From: JASHVB01 sp036489395
Lineage (GTDB): Bacteria > Pseudomonadota > Alphaproteobacteria > Acetobacterales > Acetobacteraceae
Direction: 5' to 3'
DNA: 64,000 nucleotides
NCBI GenBank assembly: GCA_036489395.1
Contig: DASXFW010000120.1
Location: forward strand, 1 to 64,000
The position numbers were made by a program, and so were the translations under genes. Position 1 is the first letter of the stretch. The number at the start of each line of letters is the position of its first letter. The notes beneath the pieces are model-generated. The model saw only the letters and a program-made list of their open reading frames with translations, was not told the origin of the DNA and ran no database searches. This document shows, one piece after another, positions 8,331 to 16,951 of the stretch.

Positions 8331-8563
8331 TCATTGCGAGTTGCCTACCGGCCTTCGGCCGACCCGCGACTGGATGAAACGCTCGGCAGTGCCTGTTGTG
8401 TCATGGCCGGGCTTGGCCCGGCCACCCATGACTGTGCCCCGGCCGGCAAAGGAAAGACGTGGGTGGCCGGGACAAGCCCGGCCATGACACTGGTAGTTTC
8501 TTGTTAGGGGCAGAGGCTTCCACGAACGGGATTGCTTCGTCGCTTCGCTCCTAACAAGAAACC
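8331..8563. repeat. Composite repeat: modules D, A, A and B-like end
   Basis: The gap 8271-8734 holds no gene. It contains module D in reverse (CATTGCGAG..GGATGAAACGCTCGGCA), two facing module A hairpins separated by a spacer GTGCCCCGGCCGGCAAAGGA, and a module-B-like end (GGATTGCTTCG..CTAACAAGAAAC). The same string of modules appears near 10.9 and 12.6 kb. Confidence 0.75.
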
Positions 8564-8734
8564 AAGGCCTTCCATGTTGCGGATGGGAGGCACGCTCGCT
8601 GCTCCAATACAGAGGTTTCCGGCAACCTGTGATCCAGCTCGCATGTCGCCTTGATCAAAAGGAGTAGTTGCCCGCCCCGCCACCGTCGCTTCCATCGCGG
8701 CGATACGCACACGCGACAGGGGACGGAAACATCC

Positions 8735-10774
8735 ATGACAACGACTCAAGCCTGGCAGGCCGGCCAGAAGTACAGTGCCGGGGAACTCGTCACGTATGAC
8801 GGGCTGACTTACATCTCGCTCGTGGCGGAGACGTCGATCTCGACCTGGATACCCGATGCGACTCCGTCGCTGTGGCAGCTTGTTACGGGCACGCCGCCCA
8901 CATCACCGCCGGCCGCCAGCAATTCGACGCAGACCGAGACGGTCGCCGCCTGGTCTTCTTCCGCCATCTACACCGCGGGCATGCAGGCTGCGGAAAACGG
9001 CGTCATCTATCAGGCCAACTGGTGGACCCAGGGCAACGATCCGCTCAGCAACAACGGCGGTGCCGGCAGTGGGCAGCCATGGACGATCTTCACCGGGCCA
9101 CCCGCGCCGCCACCACCGGTGCCGACAGCGCCGACCGGCCTCACGGCATCGGCCACGTTGAGCACCGCCACGTCGCTGACGTGGAATGCCGCCAGCGTGC
9201 CCGGGGGCGGTGTCATAACCGGCTATGCGGTGTTCGAAAACGGCCAGCAGATCGCCACGACCACCGCGCTGGCCTACGCGGTGTCCGGACTGACCGCGGC
9301 GACATCGTATAAATTCGCGGTGGATGCGATCGATGCCGGCGGCACGTCCGCGCAGTCTGCTCCGATCGCCGTTACGACGCAGGCAGCCACGCCGCCGCCA
9401 CCACCGGTCGATGGCGTGGCGGGCTGGATCGCCACGAGCGTCTATCTCGCGGGGATGCAGGCATCGGAGAACGGCGCGATCTACCAGGCCAATTGGTGGA
9501 CCGAGGGCAACGATCCATCGGCCTACAGCGGTCCGGCCGGAAGCGGCCAGCCGTGGACCTGGGCGGGCGGCACACCGCCTCCGCCCGCATTGCCGTCGGT
9601 GCCGACCGGCGTGGCCGCCCTTGGCACCACAAGCTCGGTCACGCTGCTGACCTGGAACGCCTCAACCGTGCCGAACGATGGCACCGTAACCGGCTATACG
9701 GTTTTGCAGAACGGCCAGCAGATCGAAACGACCACCGGCACCAGCGCCGTCGTTACCGGACTGAGCGCCAACGCTACCTATGCATTCTCTGTCGAGGCGC
9801 TCGACAACGCGGGTACGTCCGCCGCCTCGGTGCAGACCTCGGTCTCCACGCCTGCCGCCATACCGCCCGGCACGCTGAGCCAGGTCTTCTCGCCTTATGT
9901 CGATATGGGGTTGCTGGCCGACGAGAATCTGCTGGCAATCTCCCAGGCGTCGGGGGTCAAGGATTTCACCCTGGCGTTCGTGCAGAGTTCGGGTCCGGGC
10001 ACGGTCGGCTGGGCCGGAACCGGAACGATCGACCAGGACTCGCTGCCGAACGGCATGACGATCCTGTCGCAAGTGCAGACACTGCAGGCCGAGGGGGGCA
10101 ATATCACCATCTCGTTCGGCGGCGCTAATGGCATCGATCCGGCGTCGGACGCCAGCAGCGCGGCGCAGTTGCAGGCGGAATACCAGTCGGTGATCGACCG
10201 CTACGGGGTGCACTCGCTGGATTTCGACATCGAGGGCGCCCAGGTCGCCGATCAGAGCGCCATCACGCTGCGCGACCAGGCGCTCGTCGGACTCAAAGCC
10301 GCCAATCCCGGGCTGACGATTTCCTTCACGCTGCCGGTGCTGCCGAGCGGGCTGGATGCCAACGGGCTGAACGTGCTGGAGAGCGCCAAGGCCGATGGGC
10401 TTGATCCCGACGTGATCAACCTGATGGCGATGGACTACGGCGGATCGGTCGATAACGGGGGGGAGATGGGCGCCGATGCGATCAGTGCCGCGCTGAACAC
10501 AGAACAACAGATTTCGTTTGTCGGGCTCACGTCGAAGATCGGCATCACGCCGATGATCGGAGTGAACGACGACAGCGCCGAGGTGTTCACGCTGAACGAC
10601 GCGCAGACGCTGCTGGATTTCGCGCAGAGCAATCCGGACGTCGCCAGCCTGGGGATGTGGTCGATCGCGCGTGACAACGGCAACAGTGCCGGTGCGCATT
10701 ACGCGTCGCCCGACAGCAGCGGGCTGGCGCAAAGTAATTACGCGTTTGCCTCGATCTTCAAGCAGATGGCGTAA
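8735..10774 (+). CDS. Modular GH18 chitinase with carbohydrate-binding and FnIII domains
   Basis: A 679-residue glycoside hydrolase family 18 protein expected to cleave chitin or related beta-1,4-GlcNAc polymers. Order: a CBM5/12-like module (1-52), a second one (about 68-125, with IYQANWWTQGNDP), an FnIII domain (130-217), a third CBM5/12 copy (225-277, IYQANWWTEGNDP), another FnIII (287-376), and the GH18 barrel (385-679). The catalytic DxDxE is D496-F-D498-I-E500, with E500 as proton donor. The start at ATG 8735 has the better ribosome-binding region (GGGGACGG). No signal peptide precedes the first binding module, even in the upstream frame, which is odd for a chitinase. The export route is unknown. 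Confidence 0.9.
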   Translation: MTTTQAWQAGQKYSAGELVTYDGLTYISLVAETSISTWIPDATPSLWQLVTGTPPTSPPAASNSTQTETVAAWSSSAIYTAGMQAAENGVIYQANWWTQGNDPLSNNGGAGSGQPWTIFTGPPAPPPPVPTAPTGLTASATLSTATSLTWNAASVPGGGVITGYAVFENGQQIATTTALAYAVSGLTAATSYKFAVDAIDAGGTSAQSAPIAVTTQAATPPPPPVDGVAGWIATSVYLAGMQASENGAIYQANWWTEGNDPSAYSGPAGSGQPWTWAGGTPPPPALPSVPTGVAALGTTSSVTLLTWNASTVPNDGTVTGYTVLQNGQQIETTTGTSAVVTGLSANATYAFSVEALDNAGTSAASVQTSVSTPAAIPPGTLSQVFSPYVDMGLLADENLLAISQASGVKDFTLAFVQSSGPGTVGWAGTGTIDQDSLPNGMTILSQVQTLQAEGGNITISFGGANGIDPASDASSAAQLQAEYQSVIDRYGVHSLDFDIEGAQVADQSAITLRDQALVGLKAANPGLTISFTLPVLPSGLDANGLNVLESAKADGLDPDVINLMAMDYGGSVDNGGEMGADAISAALNTEQQISFVGLTSKIGITPMIGVNDDSAEVFTLNDAQTLLDFAQSNPDVASLGMWSIARDNGNSAGAHYASPDSSGLAQSNYAFASIFKQMA

Positions 10775-10796
10775 CGGCGTGTGCTCCTGACAAGAA

Positions 10797-11085
10797 AATG
10801 GCCAGGACCATTCTGTCATTGCGAGGCCGCTTGGCCGAAGCAGTCTCGTTGGCGATAAGCCGCTGCTTATCACCAACGAGATTGCTTCGGCCAAGCGGCC
10901 TAACAAGAAACTACCCGTGTCATGGCCGGGCTTGTCCCGGCCACCCACGTCTTTCCTTTGCCGGCCGAGGCACAGTCGTGGGTGGCCGGGCCAAGCCCGG
11001 CCATGACACAACAGGTACTGCCGAGCGTTTCATCCAGTCGCGGGTCCGCCCCCGGCCGGTGGCCAACTCGCAATGATAGAATGCT
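10797..11085. repeat. Composite repeat: modules B, A, A, D
   Basis: This fills most of the geneless gap 10775-11124 between two convergent genes. Module B (10809-10912) is a long hairpin with arms built on GGCCGCTTGGCCGAAGCA. A pair of module A hairpins spans 10917-11010, and module D (11018-11085) ends CCAACTCGCAATGA. From about 10905 to 11045 it is nearly identical to 12555-12695. The hairpins probably also terminate both converging transcripts. Confidence 0.8.
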
Positions 11086-11124
11086 GCGGTGGCGACTCGC
11101 AATGACAGCACGGGCACGCGTCGC

Positions 11125-12414
11125 TCACGCCACGCGGGAGACTGGCGCTCGGGGCTGCCGTGCCCACAGTACCGCCAGCACCGAAAGCCCCGACAGCACC
11201 ACAAAGCACTCCAGCGACGCGACGTAACTTCCGGTCCTGTCGCGCAGCACTCCGGACAGCACCGGGCCGCATGCCTGCCCCAGCACCTGGATCGACAGCG
11301 ACACGCCGCGGATCGCGCCAAAGCTGCGGCGGCCGAAATAATCCGCCCAGGCGATCGGCAGCAACGTCATCAATCCGCCGACGCCGGCGCCGAAGATCGC
11401 GGCTGCAACATAGCCGTCGAGCGGCAGCGCGATCCGCAGCATCGCCAGCGCCCCGGCGCCTTGCAGCAATCCGGACAGCGCCAGCGCGTAGCGGATTGGG
11501 AAGCTGCGTGCCAACGCGCCGAACGCGAGCGACGACACGCCCGACATGAACGAGAACGTGCTGACGATCGTCGCGGCGATGGTGGCGTCGATGCCGCGCT
11601 CGATCAGGTAGGGCGCCTGGTGCAGGCTGACGCCGGCCTGTACCGGAAATGCGAGCAGCGTGAACAAGGATAACAACCAGAAGGCCGGTGTTCGCAAAGC
11701 CTGGGCGCGGGTGAAGGTGGGCTCGGGTGTTTCCGCGTTGGTGATCCGTCCCCGCCTTTTGATGGTGCCGGCGTCGGGCAGCAGACCGAGATCCTCCGGA
11801 GCGCGCACCATCAGCAGCCAATTGGGCACGAACCCCACGGCAATGACGGCGATACCGATGGCCAGCCAGCCCGTTCGCCACCCGCCGTGCAGGATGCCAA
11901 GTTGGGCGATCATCGGCAGGGCGATCAGTCCGGCCATCTGCGCCAGTGTCGCGATGGCGGTGGCGAGCGGACGTCGTGCTATGAACCAATTGGTCACGGC
12001 GCCGTAGATACCCAGGTCGAATGGCGCGGCGAAGTTCATGCGCGCGATGCAGAACAGCAGATAGAACATGATCAGCGAGTTGGTCAGCGACAGCAGCATC
12101 GCCGCGGCGCCGGTGGTGAGGATGGCGGCGCATAACAGGAAGCGTGCGCCGTGGCGGTCCAGCGCGCGGCCGTGCAGTGGGGCGGACAATGCGGCCAGCA
12201 CGCCGCCCAGCGACACGGCGCCGGAGAGCGCGGTGCGGGTCCAGCCGAACTCGCGGGTCATCGGCTCGACGAAGATCGACAGCGTCGCGACGGCACCGCC
12301 CTGGCGCGAAAAGCCGGCGCAACAGGTGCAGGCGAGGATCACCCAACCATAGAAGAACGGCAGGCGGCGAGAGAGCGTGCGGGGCAGGGTCTGGATGGCG
12401 GCTCCTCCCGTCAT
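11125..12414 (-). CDS. MFS transporter
   Basis: A 429-residue major facilitator with twelve predicted membrane segments. The N-terminal half begins FFYGWVILACTCCAGFSRQG, a feature of the monocarboxylate/oxalate-formate-like MFS branch, and carries a conserved acidic/basic loop (HGRALDRHGAR). A central hydrophilic loop (about 195-225, RAPEDLGLLPDAG) is typical of that branch. Export or import of a small organic acid is likely but the substrate is unknown. Composite repeats flank it on both sides, and no co-transcribed gene adjoins it. The CoA-transferase gene 350 bp upstream runs on the same strand. Confidence 0.85.
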   Translation of the reverse strand: MTGGAAIQTLPRTLSRRLPFFYGWVILACTCCAGFSRQGGAVATLSIFVEPMTREFGWTRTALSGAVSLGGVLAALSAPLHGRALDRHGARFLLCAAILTTGAAAMLLSLTNSLIMFYLLFCIARMNFAAPFDLGIYGAVTNWFIARRPLATAIATLAQMAGLIALPMIAQLGILHGGWRTGWLAIGIAVIAVGFVPNWLLMVRAPEDLGLLPDAGTIKRRGRITNAETPEPTFTRAQALRTPAFWLLSLFTLLAFPVQAGVSLHQAPYLIERGIDATIAATIVSTFSFMSGVSSLAFGALARSFPIRYALALSGLLQGAGALAMLRIALPLDGYVAAAIFGAGVGGLMTLLPIAWADYFGRRSFGAIRGVSLSIQVLGQACGPVLSGVLRDRTGSYVASLECFVVLSGLSVLAVLWARQPRAPVSRVA

Positions 12415-12430
12415 GTCCGGTAAGCCGTTT

Positions 12431-12745
12431 CTGTCATTGCGAGGGGCGCTCTGTCATTGCGAGGCCGCTTGGCCGAAGCAATCTCATTGGAGATGAGCCG
12501 CTGCTCGTCACGAACGAGATTGCTTCGGCCAAGCGGCCTCGCAATGACAGAGCGGACCCTAACAAGAAACTACCCGTGTCATGGCCGGGCTTGTCCCGGC
12601 CACCCACGTCTTTCCTTTGCTGGCCGGGGCACAGTCGTGGGCGGCCGGGCCAACCCCGGCCATGACACAACAGGTACTGCCGAGCGTTTCATCCAGCGCG
12701 GGTCGGCCGAAGGCCGGTGGCCAACTCGCAATGACAGAGGGGGAC
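12431..12745. repeat. Composite repeat: modules B, A, A, D
   Basis: This fills the geneless gap 12415-12761 between two leftward genes. Module B (12431-12572) has arms CGCTTGGCCGAAGCAATCTC and their complement around a 30-bp centre. The module A pair is 12576-12668 and module D 12672-12745. A second near-identical copy of this element lies 1.6 kb away on the other side of the MFS gene, so that gene sits between direct repeats. Confidence 0.8.
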
Positions 12746-12761
12746 CCTCGCAATGACAGCA

Positions 12762-13958
12762 TCAAACCACGCCGCCTTCGCGCAGTTTCGCCACCGCATC
12801 GGCGGACATGCCGCACAGCTCGCCCAGCAGCGCCTCGGTGTGTTCGCCGAGCAGCGGCGGGCGCTGCACGACGGCGGGCGAGTCCGACAGCTTGATCGGG
12901 CAGCCGACCGTCTTGTAGGTACCGCGCGTCGGGTAATCGACATCCACGATCATGTCGCGCGCGTGGAGATGCGGGTCGGCCAGCACCTCACCGGTGTCCT
13001 GGCAGGCGCCGCTCGGCACGCCCGCATCGCCGAGGATGCGCATCACCTCGTGCTTGCTGCGCCCGCGCGTCCAGGCGGCAACGATCGCGTTCAGCGCCTC
13101 CCGATTCTCCCAGCGCCCGTCCGGGGTGTTGAAGCGCGGGTCGTCCGCCAGCTCCGGCTGGCCGATGGCGTTGACGAACGGCTTCCACATCTGCGGCTGG
13201 GCGAAGATATAGACGTAATCGTTCGGACCGCCGGGCGCGCACGGATAGGTCGTTCCGGGTACGGTGCGGCCAAGTTGGTTGCCGTTGCGCGGCATCGGCC
13301 GCCCCGTGCGCTGATGGTCGCGCAGGCTGACGCGGATCAGGTTGACCACGGCGTCCTGCATCGACACTTCAACGTGCTGGCCTTTGCCCGTCGTATGGCG
13401 CTGCTGCAGCGCGGCCAGGATGCCGATCGCCATGTGCATGCCGGTGCCGGAATCGCCGATCGCCGGATAATTGAAAGTCGGCGGATTATCCGGAAAGCCG
13501 GTTACGCACATCGCGCCGCCCATTGCCTGGGCGATCGGTTCGAAGCTTTTGAAGTCGGCGTACGGGCCGTAGGTGCCGAAGCCTTTGATCGTCGCGTAGA
13601 TCAGTTGCGGGTTGATCTCACTCAGCGCGCTATAGCCGAGGCCCAGGCGGTCCAGTGCGCCCGGGCCGAAATTCTCCAGCAGCACGTCGGATTGCGCGAT
13701 GACGCTGCGGAACAGTTCCTTGCCCTCGGCGGTTTTCAGATTGAGGGTCAGGCTACGCTTGTTGGCGTTCAGGATGAGAAAGAACAGGCTGTCGCTGTCG
13801 GGTTTGTCGCGCATGTTGACGCGGGCGACGTCGCCGCCTTTCGGTTCCTCCAGCTTGATCACGTCGGCACCGAGAAAGCCGAGGATCTGCGCGCAGGCGG
13901 GCCCTGCCTGGTTGTGCGTCATGTCGATGACGCGGATTCCGTTGAGGGCCTGGCTCAT
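12762..13958 (-). CDS. CaiB/BaiF family (class III) CoA-transferase
   Basis: A 398-residue class III CoA-transferase that moves CoA between carboxylic acids through an aspartyl-CoA intermediate. It opens with LNGIRVIDMTHNQAGPACAQ and LGADVIKLEEPKGGD, the CoA-binding N-terminus. The catalytic aspartate is D169 in GDSGTGMHMA, the same number as I recall for formyl-CoA transferase Frc. I start at ATG 13958; the longer frame is intergenic. An OxlT-like carrier gene lies 1.5 kb away, which hints at oxalate or formate chemistry, but no oxalyl-CoA decarboxylase is in the window. CoA-transferases of this family are numerous in these bacteria and substrate prediction is unreliable. Confidence 0.88.
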   Translation of the reverse strand: MSQALNGIRVIDMTHNQAGPACAQILGFLGADVIKLEEPKGGDVARVNMRDKPDSDSLFFLILNANKRSLTLNLKTAEGKELFRSVIAQSDVLLENFGPGALDRLGLGYSALSEINPQLIYATIKGFGTYGPYADFKSFEPIAQAMGGAMCVTGFPDNPPTFNYPAIGDSGTGMHMAIGILAALQQRHTTGKGQHVEVSMQDAVVNLIRVSLRDHQRTGRPMPRNGNQLGRTVPGTTYPCAPGGPNDYVYIFAQPQMWKPFVNAIGQPELADDPRFNTPDGRWENREALNAIVAAWTRGRSKHEVMRILGDAGVPSGACQDTGEVLADPHLHARDMIVDVDYPTRGTYKTVGCPIKLSDSPAVVQRPPLLGEHTEALLGELCGMSADAVAKLREGGVV

Positions 13959-14039
13959 GCGTGCGTTCCTCCCGATGGCGGCGCGCGATGATGGCGGCGA
14001 TCGGGTCAGGGCGCCAGCGGGCGGATGTCCCTGGACCCT

Positions 14040-14150
14040 GTCACTGCGAGCTGTCATCGGCCGGCCGACCCGTCCTGGATGACATGCTCGGCGCCGCCCC
14101 CTCGTCATGCGACCACCGGGTCAAGCGCCCGGTGGTCGGCATGACGAGGT
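14040..14150. repeat. Module D-like repeat and 9-bp hairpin in divergent gap
   Basis: The 272-bp gap between the CoA-transferase and LLM genes contains a diverged module D (CACTGCGAG..GGATGACATGCTCGG) and the hairpin ACCACCGGGTCAAGCGCCCGGTGGT. It lies between the two divergent start regions. I see no clear promoter. Confidence 0.5.
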
Positions 14151-14230
14151 GGCAGTACGGCGCACTTCATTGACCCACCCCGTACCCAGCGGTACGGTCC
14201 CGCACCACAAGGTAATCGGAGGGATCGGCC

Positions 14231-15373
14231 ATGAAAGTCGGAATGGCGCTCAACATGTTGAGCCAGGCAGGACGATCCGATGTCGCGGTGGTCACCGAGC
14301 ATATGGCGATGGGCGATCTTGTCGAGCCGCTCGGCTTCGATTCGCTGTTCGCGCTGGAGCACCATTTCACCGGCTACGCCATGTCCCCGGCGCCGCTGCA
14401 ATTGCTCGCCTACTACGCCGGACGCACGAAACGCATCCATCTTGGCACCTCGGTCATCGTGCTGCCCTGGCACGATCCCGTCCGCGTCGCCGAACAAATC
14501 GCCCTGCTGGACATCATGTGCGGCGGACGCTGCCTGTTCGGCTTCGGCCGCGGCGCGGCCAGCGTCGAATACGAAGGCTTCCGCATCCCGATGGGCGAGG
14601 CGCGCGGACGGTTCATCGAATCGGCGCAGATCATCCAGCAGGCGCTCAGCCAGGAAACCTTCGAGTTCAACGGCCAGTATTACCAAATCCCTCGCACCGC
14701 GATTCGCCCGCGGCCGATGTCGCACCCGGAACGCCGCTTCTACGGCACCGCGGTCAGCCCGGAATCCGTCGATGTGATGGCCAATCTCGGCTTCTCCATG
14801 CTGGTCATCATGCAGAATGAATGGCCGAAGGCTGCCGCCGACGTGCACCGCTTCCGCGATACCGCCGCGCGCGCCGGCTTCACGCCACGCCCGCCGATGA
14901 TCCTGACCAACGTCTCGTGCTGCGAATCGCGCGACGAGGCGCACGAACGCGCCATCCAATGGCTCGGCAAGAAGTGGGATTCCATCGACGACCACTACCA
15001 TTTCTCGGATGGCCATCTCGCCGGCGTGCAGGGTTACGAATCGTACGACAAGGTCGGCGTCACCTACGCCAAGATGAAAGAACCGGCGCGCCGTGCCAAG
15101 GCGACCGACTTCTACGTCAGCATCCAGGTCGTCGGCACACCGGACGACTGCATCCAGAAGATCGCCGAACTTCAGGCGCTGACCGGGCTGGACCACCTGA
15201 TCACCGAATTCTCGTTCGGCGGCATGCCGCATGAGGAATCCGAAATCAGCATGCGGCTGTTCGCCGACAAGGTGCTGCCGGTGCTGCAACGCGATGCGAT
15301 GTTCGCCCGGCCTCCGGTCATTCAGGCGCCGGCGCCTGAAGCTGTTCGCGAAGGCGTGTTTGCTCCCGCCTAG
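14231..15373 (+). CDS. LLM class flavin-dependent oxidoreductase
   Basis: A 380-residue bacterial-luciferase-like monooxygenase using reduced flavin. Family signatures are the start MKVGMALNMLSQ, the FDSLFALEHHF segment (about residues 37-47), HLGTSVIVLPWHDPVRVAEQ, and FGFGRGAASVEYEGFRI at the flavin-phosphate loop. The C-terminal part has the typical LTGLDHLITEFSFGGM turn. The alkanal monooxygenase and F420-type branches cannot be separated here; the absence of other F420 genes favours FMN. It is 144 bp from the OxlT-like gene, with a promoter in between, so it is probably a separate transcript. The substrate is unknown. Confidence 0.87.
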   Translation: MKVGMALNMLSQAGRSDVAVVTEHMAMGDLVEPLGFDSLFALEHHFTGYAMSPAPLQLLAYYAGRTKRIHLGTSVIVLPWHDPVRVAEQIALLDIMCGGRCLFGFGRGAASVEYEGFRIPMGEARGRFIESAQIIQQALSQETFEFNGQYYQIPRTAIRPRPMSHPERRFYGTAVSPESVDVMANLGFSMLVIMQNEWPKAAADVHRFRDTAARAGFTPRPPMILTNVSCCESRDEAHERAIQWLGKKWDSIDDHYHFSDGHLAGVQGYESYDKVGVTYAKMKEPARRAKATDFYVSIQVVGTPDDCIQKIAELQALTGLDHLITEFSFGGMPHEESEISMRLFADKVLPVLQRDAMFARPPVIQAPAPEAVREGVFAPA

Positions 15374-15431
15374 GCTTACAACCGAACCCGTTGTGCGCTG
15401 CAATATAAACGCGTTTGGCAACCCGCAAGAA

Positions 15432-15460
15432 TTGAGGGGGGCTTTTCCTCGCGTCATAAT
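15432..15460 (+). promoter_or_regulatory. Sigma-70-type promoter of the OxlT-like gene
   Basis: TTGAGG (15432-15437) and CATAAT (15455-15460) are 17 bp apart. The predicted start near 15467 gives a leader of about 40 nt carrying the ribosome-binding site GGGAGG before the ATG at 15507. The preceding gene ends at 15373. Confidence 0.65.
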
Positions 15461-15506
15461 TGTGAAATTCTCAGCGCAGTAACAACAAAGTCCGGGAGGC
15501 AACACC

Positions 15507-16784
15507 ATGCCATCAGACAGCAAGCCGGTCGCCGCGGACCGTTGGTCGCAGCTTTGGCTCGGCCTGGTCTGCATGATCCTGATCGCCAATCTTCAATACG
15601 CCTGGACGCTGTTCGTCCATCCCATGAGCGCGGCGAACGGCTGGAGCATCGCCGGCATCCAGGTCGCATTCTCCATCTTCATCGCCACCGAAACCTGGCT
15701 GACACCCATTGAAGGCTGGCTGGTCGATGCATTGGGCGCGCGGCGCGGTCCGCCACTGATGATTGCATTCGGTGGCGTCATGGTCGGCGTGGCCTGGGTC
15801 GTCGATTCCTACGCGAGTTCGCTTGGCATGCTGTATGTCGGCGCCGCACTGTCCGGCACCGGCGCGGGCGCGGTGTATGCCACCTGCGTCGGCAACGCGG
15901 TGAAGTGGTTCCCCGACCGGCGCGGCCTCGCCGTCGGCATCACCGCCGCCGGGTTCGGCGCGGGCGCGGCCCTGACGGTGATTCCGATACGGCTGCTTAT
16001 TGAAAACGCCGGCTACGCCAGCGCCTTCTTCTGGTTCGGCATCGGCCAGGGCGTCATCCTGCTGCTGGTCTCGCCGATCATGCGCGCCCCCGCGCCTGGC
16101 GAGGTGCCCGTCACCGCGGCACCAAAGGTAGCGCAAAGCCCGGTCAGCTCGACTCCCGGACAGATGCTGTCAACGCCGGTCTTCTGGTTGCTCTATGTGA
16201 TGTTCGTGCTGATCTCCGCCAGCGGCCTGATGGCCACCGCGCAGATCGCGCCGATTGCCCGCGATTACGGCCTGTCGAACGCCACACTGTTCCTTGGCGG
16301 CAGCGCACTATCGGTGGCGCTGGTGATCGACAACCTGATGAACGGCGCGGCGCGACCGTTCTTCGGCTGGGTGTCCGACCATATCGGCCGCGAAAGCACC
16401 ATGGCGTTCGCGTTCGCACTGGGCGGACTTGCCTATCTTCTGCTGGCCTATGTCGGCCACTCGCCGTGGGCGTTCGTGTTCTGCGCCGCGCTGATCTTCT
16501 TCACCTGGGGCGAAATCTTCAGTCTGTTCCCCTCCACCTGCACGGACTTGTTCGGCACGAAATACGCGACGACCAACGCCATGCTGCTCTATACGGCGAA
16601 GGGTATGTCGGCCTGGCTGGTGCCGCTGGCAAACGTGCTAAAGGCAGACACCGGCGGCTGGCACACCGTGTTCCTGGTGGCCGCGGTTATGAACTTCATC
16701 GTGGTTCTGGCAGCGATCTTCGTGCTCGGCCCGGCGCGCCGGCGCAGTGCGATGCGATCTGGGATAGCGGCACAGCGGGCGTAA
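15507..16784 (+). CDS. oxlT: Oxalate/formate-antiporter-type MFS transporter
   Basis: A 425-residue MFS carrier with twelve membrane segments. The N-terminal half carries the oxalate/formate antiporter pattern: LQYAWTLFVHPM, then GWSIAGIQVAFSIF, then ETWLTPIEGWLVDALG in the first loop. The fifth-sixth helix region is VGNAVKWFPDRRGLAVGITAAGFG, and the second half has NGAARPFFGWVSDHIGRE. OxlT exchanges oxalate for formate across the inner membrane. The resemblance is family-level; other dicarboxylates are possible. It has its own promoter and a strong ribosome-binding site. The class III CoA-transferase 1.5 kb away is the only other gene here that could belong to oxalate metabolism. Confidence 0.85.
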   Translation: MPSDSKPVAADRWSQLWLGLVCMILIANLQYAWTLFVHPMSAANGWSIAGIQVAFSIFIATETWLTPIEGWLVDALGARRGPPLMIAFGGVMVGVAWVVDSYASSLGMLYVGAALSGTGAGAVYATCVGNAVKWFPDRRGLAVGITAAGFGAGAALTVIPIRLLIENAGYASAFFWFGIGQGVILLLVSPIMRAPAPGEVPVTAAPKVAQSPVSSTPGQMLSTPVFWLLYVMFVLISASGLMATAQIAPIARDYGLSNATLFLGGSALSVALVIDNLMNGAARPFFGWVSDHIGRESTMAFAFALGGLAYLLLAYVGHSPWAFVFCAALIFFTWGEIFSLFPSTCTDLFGTKYATTNAMLLYTAKGMSAWLVPLANVLKADTGGWHTVFLVAAVMNFIVVLAAIFVLGPARRRSAMRSGIAAQRA

Positions 16785-16837
16785 GCGCGCATGCCGATCA
16801 TGGTGGCGTCAGCCGGCGCCACTACCTGGGTCTCTTA

Positions 16838-16945
16838 TGGTCGGCCTTGAGCCGGCCACCTGCGAACGGCCCATCGTGCGCCTGATCGGCCCCCGACCGG
16901 CCGTGCGTTGAGGGCCGGTTCAGCGCCGGCCATGACGGGTGGGAG
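16838..16945. repeat. Module A hairpin pair at convergent gene ends
   Basis: Two module A copies (TGGTCGGCCTTGAGCCGGCCA and a facing copy ending GCGCCGGCCATGACGGGTGG) occupy the gap between the OxlT-like gene and xrtA, which converge. They could act as a bidirectional terminator. Confidence 0.7.
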
Positions 16946-16951
16946 GCGGCG

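Noticed and set aside
10774..11125. Prophage or IS ends around the chitinase gene
   Set aside because: The flanking repeats are the dispersed modules found throughout the window; no transposase or integrase is encoded nearby.
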